Shown: positions 10,076 through 17,893 of the stretch, in pieces | Layout of the letters: every line of letters begins with the position of its first letter | Position numbering within the stretch: position 1 is the stretch's first letter | NCBI GenBank assembly: GCA_021413675.1 | Contig: JAIOQA010000050.1 | Span: forward strand, 1 to 64,000 | DNA from: Deltaproteobacteria bacterium | GTDB lineage: Bacteria; Myxococcota_A; Polyangia; Haliangiales; Haliangiaceae | Direction of reading: 5' to 3' | DNA length: 64,000 nt | Program-made: the position numbers and the translations under genes | The notes under the pieces: generated by a model | Database searches by the model: none | What the model was told of the DNA's origin: nothing | Seen by the model: only the letters and a program-made list of their open reading frames with translations

Positions 10076-10972
10076 TCAGGTCCCGCACCAGACCGGGAAC
10101 GACCCGTCGTCGTCGGCGAGCACCATCGCGCAGCTCGAGGCCTGGGTGCGGATGTTGTGCATCCGCGCCGACACGTGGAACGCATCGCCGCTCGCGTCGA
10201 GCAGATCGAGGCGGTGCGCGACCGTGTCTGGATACGTCACCGTCGAGCACGCCTCCCACCACGAGCAGCCCGGCTTGTCGTGGTCGTGCATCGCGCCCGC
10301 CGCCCAGTAGTAGTAGAAGCCGCCGGTCGCGATCGTGTCCACGAGCTTGACCGCGCCGCCGATCGAGATCTGCACCGTCATCGAGTTGCCCGCGTACGGC
10401 GCCATCTTGTAGACCGCCCAGCGCGAGGTCGCGAACGCGTAGTAGCCATTCGACCAGTTGGTGCGGCAGCTCTTGAACACGTCGCTCGGGCCGCTGAAGC
10501 AGCCGGCGTGGGCGTCGCGAAAGTGCGCCGCGCTCGAGGTCCCGTGGCGCAGCGCCCCCGGCAGATCGCTCGTCGTATCGCCGGCGTCGCCGGCAGGCGC
10601 GACCTCGGCGTCCTCGCTCGACGCCGGCAGCGCGACGTGCGCCCGCGCCAGCGCCGCGCTGAGCTCGACGATCTCCGTCGGCACCTCGGCAAGGCCGTTG
10701 GTCGCCTGCCAGAGCTTCACCGGCTCGAGGCCGGCGTCGGGGTACGCGGTCCCGAACGGCAGGTCGTGATCGTCGTCGCCGCGCTCCCCGATCACCAGCG
10801 TGCCATCGCGGCCGAGCTGATAGACCATCGTGTGGCCGGGCTCGAACGTGATGTCGTAGCGATCGCCCGTGCTGTTGACGGTGTGCACCGCCGTGCCGCT
10901 CGCCTCGTCCGCCGGCGCGCAGGCCGCCGCGGCGGTCGCAACTCCAGCCATCAACCAGTGTGCTGCTCGCAT
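10076..10972 (-). CDS. secreted protein of unknown function
   Basis: A 298-residue protein with a hydrophobic export signal (HWLMAGVATAAAAC); the cysteine could be lipidated, though the -3 residue is not a standard lipobox. An acidic, Ala-rich linker (about residues 95-150) precedes a C-terminal domain with many aromatic residues and paired cysteines (CFSGPSDVFKSC, GFYYYWAAG, CSWWEAC). That pattern fits a disulfide-stabilised beta domain outside the cytoplasm. It runs convergent to the OPT transporter with a 22-base gap. I do not recognise the family. Confidence 0.65.
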   Translation of the reverse strand: MRAAHWLMAGVATAAAACAPADEASGTAVHTVNSTGDRYDITFEPGHTMVYQLGRDGTLVIGERGDDDHDLPFGTAYPDAGLEPVKLWQATNGLAEVPTEIVELSAALARAHVALPASSEDAEVAPAGDAGDTTSDLPGALRHGTSSAAHFRDAHAGCFSGPSDVFKSCRTNWSNGYYAFATSRWAVYKMAPYAGNSMTVQISIGGAVKLVDTIATGGFYYYWAAGAMHDHDKPGCSWWEACSTVTYPDTVAHRLDLLDASGDAFHVSARMHNIRTQASSCAMVLADDDGSFPVWCGT

Positions 10973-11131
10973 GATCGTGTGCTCCTCGCAGGGATGATGA
11001 GTTTGCGGCGGTCGCGCCAGCGCAACCGCGCGTCGCGCGCGCTCGATCGCGCCGCGGCTGCGCTCATCCCTACCGCCCTGCGGGCTCGTCCGACCATCGC
11101 ATGCGCATGTGAGGTCGCATGCGCCGGCACG

Positions 11132-12067
11132 CTACGGCGACGTCACCGCGCGCTTCGGCACCCAGCCGAGCAGCCACACCGGCGAGCGCAGGCTCTGCTG
11201 CGCCGCCTTGTACGCCGGCGACTCGTAGTCCTCCGGCAGCTCGACGTCGGTCTCGGCCATGCCGTGCTGCATGGCGGTCGCGGTCGGCCGCACCGCCGGA
11301 TCGAGCCCGACGTACAGCCAGTCGCCCTGCTCCGCCAGCGCCACGCCGTGTGCGCCCGCCGCGTAGTCGGCCAGCGCGTTGCCTCTCAGCGTGGTGCGCT
11401 GCTCGGACTCGGCATCCTTCGGCGTCGGCGTGTCGTCGATCGCGGGCGTCGCGCGCAAGGTCGTCGCCGCCAGCGTCACCTTGCGCGCCATCGAGGCCGC
11501 GGGCGGGACCAGCCCCTTGAGGGCCCCGAACGTCGACGGCAACACGTTCCAGCGATGATCCGTCAGCCGGTACTCGAGCGCGTGACGGAACCCCGACTCG
11601 AACGACTCGTCGATGATCAGCACGTCGTACGAGAGCAGCACGTGCTCCGCGTCCTTCACGATCGTCCAGTCGCCGGGCACGCCGAACGCCTCGCGCAGCC
11701 CCGCTGCGTCGCGGATGTAGACGATGAAGCCCGACGACGGCCCGAAGTACACCTGCGGATACAGGTACAGATCGAAGCGCCCGTCGCCGTCGAGATCGTA
11801 GTAGTGCGGCGTCGCGCCTTCATCGATGTTCGTGCGCACGTCCTCGGGGACCGCGGCCAGCGCCAGCGCCGCCTCGTCGGCAGAGACCTTGATCTCCAGC
11901 GCATCCAGCGCCTTGCCATCGCCCTTCGGCGGCAACAGCGCCCACGCCACCGCGCTCGAGGGCGCGCCCGTCGCGGCGTTGCCGATCGTCGGCGCGTGAG
12001 GATGACCGCACGCGGCGATCGCGATCACAGCAGCGAGGTGCAGCTTCCCAGGCTTCATGGCCGGCAT
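11132..12067 (-). CDS. predicted lipoprotein with DLDGDG motif, unknown function
   Basis: 311 residues; MKPGKL at 12058 is an equally good start. The signal peptide ends in a good lipobox (IAAC, followed by GHPHA). A YDLDGDGRFDLYLYP segment resembles calcium-binding EF/FG-GAP-type loops and is preceded by VRTNIDEG. The second half has no recognisable domain. The gene sits in a minus-strand run of exported proteins. The likely location is the outer or inner membrane surface. Confidence 0.65.
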   Translation of the reverse strand: MPAMKPGKLHLAAVIAIAACGHPHAPTIGNAATGAPSSAVAWALLPPKGDGKALDALEIKVSADEAALALAAVPEDVRTNIDEGATPHYYDLDGDGRFDLYLYPQVYFGPSSGFIVYIRDAAGLREAFGVPGDWTIVKDAEHVLLSYDVLIIDESFESGFRHALEYRLTDHRWNVLPSTFGALKGLVPPAASMARKVTLAATTLRATPAIDDTPTPKDAESEQRTTLRGNALADYAAGAHGVALAEQGDWLYVGLDPAVRPTATAMQHGMAETDVELPEDYESPAYKAAQQSLRSPVWLLGWVPKRAVTSP

Positions 12068-12133
12068 TTCACCATGAACGCCGGCGACGGGCGCCCGATT
12101 CCGCGCGGCGGGCCGGAGGTCAGCGCGGCGTTC

Positions 12134-12562
12134 TCAGAACCGGACCGTGGGCAGCGAGAAGGTCGTCTGCTGCGCCGCGAGGCCCGGATCGATCCGCGGG
12201 AACCTGTTCCGCTCGCGCTCCGCTTCCTCCGCGACCCCCATCGGATCGGCGAGCCACGGATTGACCGCGCCGCTGATCGGCCCCAGCCCGTTCAGCTGCA
12301 GCCGGTTCCGCGGTCCGCCCGGCACCGGCGCCGTGAGGTCCGGCATCGTCGGCCCATCGGCGGGCATGTCGACGTGGTGGCCGAGCGCCGCCATGATCGA
12401 TGCTGGCGACCCGCCGCCAGGCCCGGTGAAGGTCGGCGCGTCGAGCGTGAGCGGCGGCAGGAACGAGGTACCTGGCGGGTGGTACCCAGGCACCGTGAGA
12501 TCCGGCACGCGGAGTTGCACGTCGGGGATCTCGGGCAGCGCGCTGGGATCGAAGCCGGCCAT
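12134..12562 (-). CDS. small proline-rich protein of unknown function
   Basis: 142 residues, no signal peptide and no cysteine, very rich in Pro, Leu, Gly and Asp (PSALPEIPDVQLRVPDL, LPPLTLDAP). A GAGG ribosome site lies just upstream of the ATG at 12562. It lies 129 bases downstream of an immunity-like gene on the same strand, so the two may be cotranscribed. I do not recognise the family. Another reading frame is open here, but this one has the ribosome site and the more protein-like composition. Confidence 0.5.
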   Translation of the reverse strand: MAGFDPSALPEIPDVQLRVPDLTVPGYHPPGTSFLPPLTLDAPTFTGPGGGSPASIMAALGHHVDMPADGPTMPDLTAPVPGGPRNRLQLNGLGPISGAVNPWLADPMGVAEEAERERNRFPRIDPGLAAQQTTFSLPTVRF

Positions 12563-12691
12563 GGAAACCTCGCGTCATCGTACGCTGCTTCGCTCGCGGG
12601 GCTTCCTCGAATCGATGCGCTGCGGGGGCGACACGTCAGCGTCGATACATCTCGCCCCCGCGACACCCGAGATTCGTGCCGCCGACTGTCG

Positions 12692-13063
12692 TCAGGCGCG
12701 GGCCTCCGGCGGCAAGACGTTCTCGGTCTCGAACCCGAGGTCGTCCCAGCCCATCGCCGCGAGGCGAGCCGAGACCTCCTCCACCATCGTGCGCCCCGGC
12801 GCGCCCGTGTCGGTCCACAGCGACCAGCAGAATCGGAGGCCAGGCGACATCACACCGCCGTCGAGGCTGATCACGAGTTCGACCGGCGGCTCGCCCGTGC
12901 TCGACGGCGATCCCGCCACCCACCGCTCGCTTCCGATCGACTCGACCGGGACGCGACGGTCGTCTCCCATGAACGTCACGGAATGCTCGGTGAACGCGCT
13001 CGGCAGCCGCACCCGCGTCTCGCTCGATCGCAGCTCATGCCACCACGCCAACGTCATCGTCAC
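12692..13063 (-). CDS. small protein resembling the second half of the immunity-like protein at 24.8 kb
   Basis: 123 residues, cytoplasmic. Read side by side with the C-terminal half of the protein at 24753-25454, the same skeleton appears: a VPxE strand, then S-x2-W-x2-G, a PP followed by alternating hydrophobics, and a final helix ending LxxMGW (AARLAAMGW here; LQQLRAMGW there). This suggests a shared fold and perhaps an orphan immunity gene without a neighbouring toxin. The start ATG at 13063 (MTMTLAWWHEL) is uncertain; no strong ribosome site was seen. Function is not established. Confidence 0.55.
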   Translation of the reverse strand: MTMTLAWWHELRSSETRVRLPSAFTEHSVTFMGDDRRVPVESIGSERWVAGSPSSTGEPPVELVISLDGGVMSPGLRFCWSLWTDTGAPGRTMVEEVSARLAAMGWDDLGFETENVLPPEARA

Positions 13064-13097
13064 TCATCCCGCCGCCCGCTGCCCTTTCAGGCCGCGC

Positions 13098-14642
13098 CTA
13101 GCGCGTTCCGATCGTCCCGACCGACGACGCCGCGCTGATCGCCCCGCCGTTGGTCGCGGCGAAGGTGCCGGTCTGCGTGTTGATGCGCACGCGCCCCGCC
13201 GCGCCGCCGCCGCCGCCCTGCTTGTAAAGGAACGGACACACCATGGGCGGCACCGCCGGCGTTCGCCGTTCGCCCGGCTCGGGCGCGAGTAGCCCGGTGC
13301 CGCCGTCGCCACCACTAGCGCCGCAGTTGCACGACCGTCCAGCAGCAGCGTCCACTGAGGCTGTACCATCCGCACCTTCGAGGCCGCAGCCACCACCACC
13401 GCCGCCGTTGGCGAAGAACCCCGTGCCGGCGCCATCACTCAGGACCTCGGGGCTCTCGACGAGAACCGTGCCGCCCGCGCCACCGCCGGCGCCCGTGTTG
13501 CTGCCACCCGATCCACCCACGTCGATCGCCCCGGCCGAGGCACCGGTGCGCGTGAGCCGGATCGCGACTCGCGAGACGAGTTGCACCGCCCCGCCCCCGT
13601 GCCCGCCGTTGTAGCCGACCGCGCCCGTGTGGAACACGACGTCGCCGCCTTCGCAGCCACCGACGAGGGGCTCAGCCTGCGGAACACCGGCGGCAGCACC
13701 GCCAGCAGGCCCGGTGCCGGTCGCGGCGCCGGGCCCCCCGGAGCCGCCTGCGGTGCTGTGTCCAGCACCGCCAGCACCATCGCCCCATTCACCCGCGCTC
13801 TGGTCGTAAGTCAGCATGGTTGCCGTACCGGCACATGCGAGCGCCGTATTCGCGCCGGGCCCGGGGTCGCTGCCAGCCGCGCCAGCGTCAAGCACGCCAT
13901 GCAGTTCGATGACCCCGTCAGCGACGATCGCAAACGCGTTCGCGCCTTTCGCGCGGGCGTTGCCCAGGATCATCGACTTCGCGAGGAACGCGCGGATAGG
14001 AGGCGCACCGTTCGGCTGCGGAACCAGGACTGACGGAATCACCACCGATGCAGCGTTGCCGTCGATGACAACGCCCGTCGACGTGTCGAAGACCGCGCCG
14101 TCGCCGAGCGTCACGGCTTGCCGATCCGCCGCGGCGTCCAGCGCCGCGTTCAGCCCGTTCGACGCGCTGATGTCAGTGCACCGCGTGTCGTCTGCGCACC
14201 GCAGCGGGCACGCGACGGGCGCATCGAAGACGCCGCTCGCGTTGCAGGTCGAGACCGCATCCGCAGCGCAGACCGAATCGCCCGTCGTGCAGCGACAACC
14301 GCCCGCCTCACTGGAGCAGCCCTGCGCGCAGGCCTGCGTGACCGTCGACATCCCGTCGGCACCGCAGGTCTGCGCCTCGTCGAGCGCGCAGCCGAGGAAC
14401 GTGCCCGGCGCGCAGCCGCAGGTCTCGACCGGACAGTTGTCCGGCCGCGCGATGCAGGTGTTCGCGATGTGGTTGGATTCGGCGAAGTCGCCGTGCACGT
14501 CGCAGATCGGCAGCGCTGGATCTTCGCAGTCGGCGGACGACTGGCAGTAGAGCGGGTCCTTGGTCGAACAGGCAGGGATTGAGATCGCGAGTGCAATTGC
14601 CGCGACAACCTGCATCCATAGAGTTCCACTCAAACATCGCAT
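13098..14642 (-). CDS. Cys-rich / Gly-rich lipoprotein, paralogue 1
   Basis: About 514 residues from ATG 14642 (MRCLSG...); GTG 14675 or ATG 14666 would add up to 11. The signal peptide ends at a lipobox-like SIPAC. A Cys-rich module of about 130 residues follows (DPLYCQSSADC, CGCAPGTFLGC, CGADGMS, CRCTTGDSVC). Next comes a conserved segment DISASNGLNAALDA and a beta-rich AFAIVADGVIELHG unit, then long Gly/Ala/Ser-rich stretches. The end is RVRINTQTGTFAATNGGAIS...SSVGTIGTR, shared with two neighbours. It lies directly downstream of paralogue 2 in the same orientation. It is surface-exposed by inference; the family resembles proteins loosely labelled PE-PGRS-like in myxobacteria. Function is unknown. 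Confidence 0.75.
   Translation of the reverse strand: MRCLSGTLWMQVVAAIALAISIPACSTKDPLYCQSSADCEDPALPICDVHGDFAESNHIANTCIARPDNCPVETCGCAPGTFLGCALDEAQTCGADGMSTVTQACAQGCSSEAGGCRCTTGDSVCAADAVSTCNASGVFDAPVACPLRCADDTRCTDISASNGLNAALDAAADRQAVTLGDGAVFDTSTGVVIDGNAASVVIPSVLVPQPNGAPPIRAFLAKSMILGNARAKGANAFAIVADGVIELHGVLDAGAAGSDPGPGANTALACAGTATMLTYDQSAGEWGDGAGGAGHSTAGGSGGPGAATGTGPAGGAAAGVPQAEPLVGGCEGGDVVFHTGAVGYNGGHGGGAVQLVSRVAIRLTRTGASAGAIDVGGSGGSNTGAGGGAGGTVLVESPEVLSDGAGTGFFANGGGGGGCGLEGADGTASVDAAAGRSCNCGASGGDGGTGLLAPEPGERRTPAVPPMVCPFLYKQGGGGGAAGRVRINTQTGTFAATNGGAISAASSVGTIGTR
13133..13196. repeat. direct repeat copy A (3' end of Gly-rich paralogue 1)
   Basis: A roughly 64-bp segment nearly identical to 14711-14774, with three substitutions seen by eye. 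It encodes the conserved RVRINTQTGTFAATNGGAIS peptide. It marks a recent tandem duplication or gene conversion between the two adjacent genes. Confidence 0.8.
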
Positions 14643-14675
14643 CGGGTTCACCGTGTCCGCTCCCATCGTGGCCAC

Positions 14676-16211
14676 TTACCTCGTCCCGATCGGCCCGACC
14701 GACGAGGACCCGCTGATCGCCCCGCCGTTGGTCGCGGCGAACGTCCCAGTCTGCGTGTTGATGCGCACGCGCCCGACCGCACCGCCGCCGCCACCGAGCT
14801 TGTATCCGATGTTGCAGAAGGAACCGCAGGTTCCGTTCGCGCCAGCGGTGGCCGCCATGCCGCCGGTGCCACCGTCGCCGCCAGCGGTGTTCGCACCACA
14901 GGCGACTCCAATGGCGGGCTGCGTGCCGACGATGGCGTCGTTCCCCTTCACGCCACACGATCCGCCGGCTCCCGCACCGCCGTTCGCGAACAACCCCACA
15001 CCGGCGCCATCGACGATGACGATCGGCGCCTCGAGCAGCAGCGCACCGCCAGACCCGCCCCCGGCCGCATTGCCTCCGCCGCCCAACCCACCAACATCGA
15101 GGATGCCGATGTCGGTGCCATCGCGAACTATCCGGATCGCCTGTCGCGACACGAACTGCAACGCGCCACCACCAGCGCCGCCCCGACTTGCGACGGACCC
15201 ATCGTTGTGCAGCAGGTTGCCCCCACGACAGCCCCCTGCGAGGGGCACGACTTCGGCCATGCCGACCGCGCTTCCACCCGCAGGCCCGATTCCACTGGCA
15301 TGCGCCTCTCCGCCGGCACCGCCCGCCAACGCTCCGCCACCGCCGCCGGCCCCCTGCCAGTACTCGCCGATTTGCGAACTCAGCCCAGCTGTCACACCCG
15401 TGCCAACGCACCCGGTGACCTGACTTGCACCGGGCGCAGCCGCAGTCGCGGTCCCTCTCACCGACACCTGTCCGATCACCTTGATCTCACCATCTGCGAC
15501 GATGGCAAACCCGTTGGCACCGGTGACGGTCGTGTTGGACAGCACGATCGAGCGGACGACGAACGCCCGGATCGGCGGCCCACTGCCCTGCACCACGACC
15601 ACCGACGACACCGCCTTCGCGGATCCGTCCCCGTCCACGACAGCGCCGGATGACGTGTCGAACCGCGCCCCGTCCGACAAGACGATGTCCATGCGATCGA
15701 CTTGCGCGTCCAGCGCTTGGTTCACGCCGTTGGAGGCGTCGATATCGACACAGCGCGCACCATCCGTGGCGCATCCGAGGGTGCACGCGACCGGCGCGCC
15801 AAACACGCCACTCGCGTCGCACGTCGACACTGCGCCGTCGGCGCAGACCGAAGCCCCGGCTGCACACAGGCAGCCGCCAGCCGTCGTCGAGCAGCCGTCG
15901 GTGCACACCTGGGTCTCCGCCGACATGCCGTCGGCCCCGCAGCGCTCCGCACCTGCAGTCGTGCAGTTCAGGAACGCGCCTGGCGAACAGCCACAAACCT
16001 GGGGCGGACAGTCATCGGGTCGAGGGATGCAGGTGTTGGCGATGTAGTCAGACGAAGCGAACTCGCCCTTCACATCGCAGATCGGTCGCGCCGGGTCATC
16101 GCAGTCGGCGGAACTCTGACAGTAGAGCGGATCCTTCACCGAGCAAGAGGCGCACGCCACCAGCACCGAGCCGAGCAACGCGAGTTTGTCGACCACGTTC
16201 ACGAGCACCAT
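14676..16211 (-). CDS. Cys-rich / Gly-rich lipoprotein, paralogue 2
   Basis: 511 residues. The signal peptide has a lipobox LVAC, followed by SVKDPLYC. Layout is the same as in the neighbouring paralogue: a Cys-rich module (about residues 25-150), the DIDASNGVNQALDA segment, an AFVVRSIVLSN / FAIVADGEIKV beta unit, Gly-rich stretches (GGGGNAAGGGSGG) and the terminal RVRINTQTGTFAATNGGAIS...SSVGPIGTR. The TAA stop (14676-14678) abuts the GTG alternative start of paralogue 1, so the two form a tandem transcription unit. Exported by inference; function unknown. Confidence 0.75.
   Translation of the reverse strand: MVLVNVVDKLALLGSVLVACASCSVKDPLYCQSSADCDDPARPICDVKGEFASSDYIANTCIPRPDDCPPQVCGCSPGAFLNCTTAGAERCGADGMSAETQVCTDGCSTTAGGCLCAAGASVCADGAVSTCDASGVFGAPVACTLGCATDGARCVDIDASNGVNQALDAQVDRMDIVLSDGARFDTSSGAVVDGDGSAKAVSSVVVVQGSGPPIRAFVVRSIVLSNTTVTGANGFAIVADGEIKVIGQVSVRGTATAAAPGASQVTGCVGTGVTAGLSSQIGEYWQGAGGGGGALAGGAGGEAHASGIGPAGGSAVGMAEVVPLAGGCRGGNLLHNDGSVASRGGAGGGALQFVSRQAIRIVRDGTDIGILDVGGLGGGGNAAGGGSGGALLLEAPIVIVDGAGVGLFANGGAGAGGSCGVKGNDAIVGTQPAIGVACGANTAGGDGGTGGMAATAGANGTCGSFCNIGYKLGGGGGAVGRVRINTQTGTFAATNGGAISGSSSVGPIGTR
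14711..14774. repeat. direct repeat copy B (3' end of Gly-rich paralogue 2)
   Basis: Partner of 13133-13196. A 29-base core covering most of the conserved C-terminal peptide is identical in the two copies. Confidence 0.8.
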
Positions 16212-16258
16212 GCTCGCATGGATCGTCCGAGCGCCGCAGCGGTTGCGTACCTCGCCCG

Positions 16259-16291
16259 AAAAACGGAACCGCCCGACGGTGCGGGCGGTTC
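16259..16291 (-). terminator. rho-independent terminator for the lipoprotein gene at 16357
   Basis: A perfect 10-bp stem (16266-16275 with 16282-16291), loop of 6. Read on the minus strand it is followed by CG and five T (16263-16259). It lies 66 bases past the stop of the minus-strand lipoprotein gene. Confidence 0.85.
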
Positions 16292-16356
16292 AAGAAGTCG
16301 CGATGCGCGGGGCGCTGAACCCCGTCATCCATGCAGGGCTTCGGCGGGGGCCACGA

Positions 16357-16824
16357 TCACGCCGGCGGCGCGCAGATCTTTGTCTGCGCGTTCACCATCT
16401 GACAAGTGAATCCGGTCGCACACTGCGCTGCGTCCGTGCAGATCACAACACACTGCGAGGGCGGTTGCCCCTGTGCCGTGCTAAGCGCGCAGGTCGGCAT
16501 GCCGCCAGCGGGTCCGTCATAACCGTCGGTGCACGCGGTCGCGACCGCCGCGCAATCAGGCGTGCACCATCCTACGGTCTGGCTGCCAACCCCCATGACG
16601 CCGGTGCATGTCGTTCCAGTGGGGCATTCACCCGCCGCACCCGTACACGTCGTGGTGAGGCCATTGCCCGCGCCCGCAGGCGCATCTGGGGTCCCGCCAC
16701 CCGGCGCGTCCGGGGTGCCCGCCGGGGCATCGACGGTCCCCAGCTTGGCGTCAGCGGTCTTGGAGTCGCTACCGCCACAGGCGGCGAGGGCAAGGGCGGC
16801 GAACAGGATCGTGAACGTGCGCAT
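16357..16824 (-). CDS. Cys-rich predicted lipoprotein, unknown function
   Basis: 155 residues. The signal peptide has lipobox LAAC followed by GGSDSK. A low-complexity Pro/Ala/Gly/Asp spacer (DAPAGTPDAPGGGTPDAP) leads to a C-terminal module of about 85 residues with ten cysteines (CPTGTTCTG, CTPDC, CTDAAQCATGFTC). This pattern is common in myxobacterial surface lipoproteins, where a flexible stalk presents a disulfide-rich head. A terminator follows, so it is transcribed separately from the Gly-rich genes downstream. Confidence 0.75.
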   Translation of the reverse strand: MRTFTILFAALALAACGGSDSKTADAKLGTVDAPAGTPDAPGGGTPDAPAGAGNGLTTTCTGAAGECPTGTTCTGVMGVGSQTVGWCTPDCAAVATACTDGYDGPAGGMPTCALSTAQGQPPSQCVVICTDAAQCATGFTCQMVNAQTKICAPPA

Positions 16825-17124
16825 CGATACCTCTGTGGAACGGGTTTGGTGGCGGGACCATAACGACGCGGCAACGGGAGGTAAAAGGAAACTCGTCGAG
16901 GCGACCTGGCAGCTTCTATCCGAGGCGACGACCGCGATCCGTGCAGCGATTGGAGAAGAAGGTCACGGTGTTGGATCGGCGACGCGATCGTGGCGGGATG
17001 CCCCGGCGATAGTGAGCGAGGCCACGCTGCAAGGCCGACTCGCGTCGTGAAACCTGCAGGAAACTGCACACGAGATCGCCCGCGAAGAGATGTCGACCAC
17101 GCGATCCGCGGCACCCGGCACGAC
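16825..17124. other. divergent intergenic region, no recognised site
   Basis: About 300 bases between the divergent lipoprotein gene and sfsA. The part next to the lipoprotein gene is locally AT-richer (around 16857-16900). No clear promoter pair, inverted repeat or small gene was recognised. Confidence 0.5.
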
Positions 17125-17889
17125 ATGCGCGCGAGCCGCGTCGTGGTACGGGAGCCCGTGCGCTTCCCCGCCCCGCTCGTCGCTGGTCGCCTGCGCGCCC
17201 GCTACAAGCGGTTCTTCGCCGACGTGGAGATCGGCCGTGGCGAAGCGCGCCGGATCGTCACCGCGCACTGCGCGAACCCGGGATCGATGCGCACCTGCGC
17301 CGAGATCGGCGGGCGGGTGTGGCTGCTGCCGGTCGATGATCCGAAGCGCAAGCTCGCCTGGACGTGGGAGCTCGCCGAGGTCGGCGGGCGCGGCGGCGCG
17401 CTGGTCGCCGTGAACACCGCTCGCGCGAACCAGCTGGTCTCGGAGGCGCTCGGCGCCCGCGTGATCGCCGAGGTCGCCGCCGAACTCGACGCAGGCGAGG
17501 TCAGGCGTGAGGTCGCGATCGGCGACAGCCGGATCGACTTCCTGATCACGAGCGCCGACTCATCGGCGCGGACGTGGATCGAGGTGAAGTGCGCGACCAT
17601 GGACGGCGGGCCCGCGACCGCGGCGTTCCCCGACTCGGTCACCACGCGCGGCGCGCGCCACCTCGCCGAGCTCACCGCGCGGCGGCGCGCGGGGGATCGC
17701 GCCATCCTGCTGTTCTGCGTCGCGCGTTCCGGCTGCACGCGGCTGCGCCCCGCGGACGAGATCGATCCGGTCTACGGCGCCGCGCTGCGCGACGCGGCCG
17801 CGCGCGGCGTCGAGGTGCTCGGCTACCGCGCGGACATCGACTCGCGCGGGCTCGCGCTGGTCGCGCCGGTGGCGATCGATCTCGGCTGA
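17125..17889 (+). CDS. sfsA: SfsA family protein (sugar fermentation stimulation protein homologue)
   Basis: 254 residues from ATG 17125; upstream in-frame sequence is not protein-like. Family signatures are present in order: LVAGRLRARYKRFFADV, TAHCANPGSM, WLLPVDDPKRKLAWTWEL, VAVNTARANQLV, DFLI, WIEVKCATM, and FPDSVTTRGARHLAEL. SfsA proteins contain a restriction-endonuclease-like fold (the D...EVK motif here) and bind DNA in E. coli; the physiological role is unclear. The common AHCxNTGSM motif reads AHCANPGSM here. Convergent with the third Gly-rich paralogue, 4 bases apart. Confidence 0.93.
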   Translation: MRASRVVVREPVRFPAPLVAGRLRARYKRFFADVEIGRGEARRIVTAHCANPGSMRTCAEIGGRVWLLPVDDPKRKLAWTWELAEVGGRGGALVAVNTARANQLVSEALGARVIAEVAAELDAGEVRREVAIGDSRIDFLITSADSSARTWIEVKCATMDGGPATAAFPDSVTTRGARHLAELTARRRAGDRAILLFCVARSGCTRLRPADEIDPVYGAALRDAAARGVEVLGYRADIDSRGLALVAPVAIDLG

Positions 17890-17893
17890 CCAA

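Noticed and set aside
12120-12578. Alternative frame over the proline-rich small gene
   Set aside because: Arg-rich and without a ribosome site; the 12134-12562 frame has a GAGG site and more even composition.
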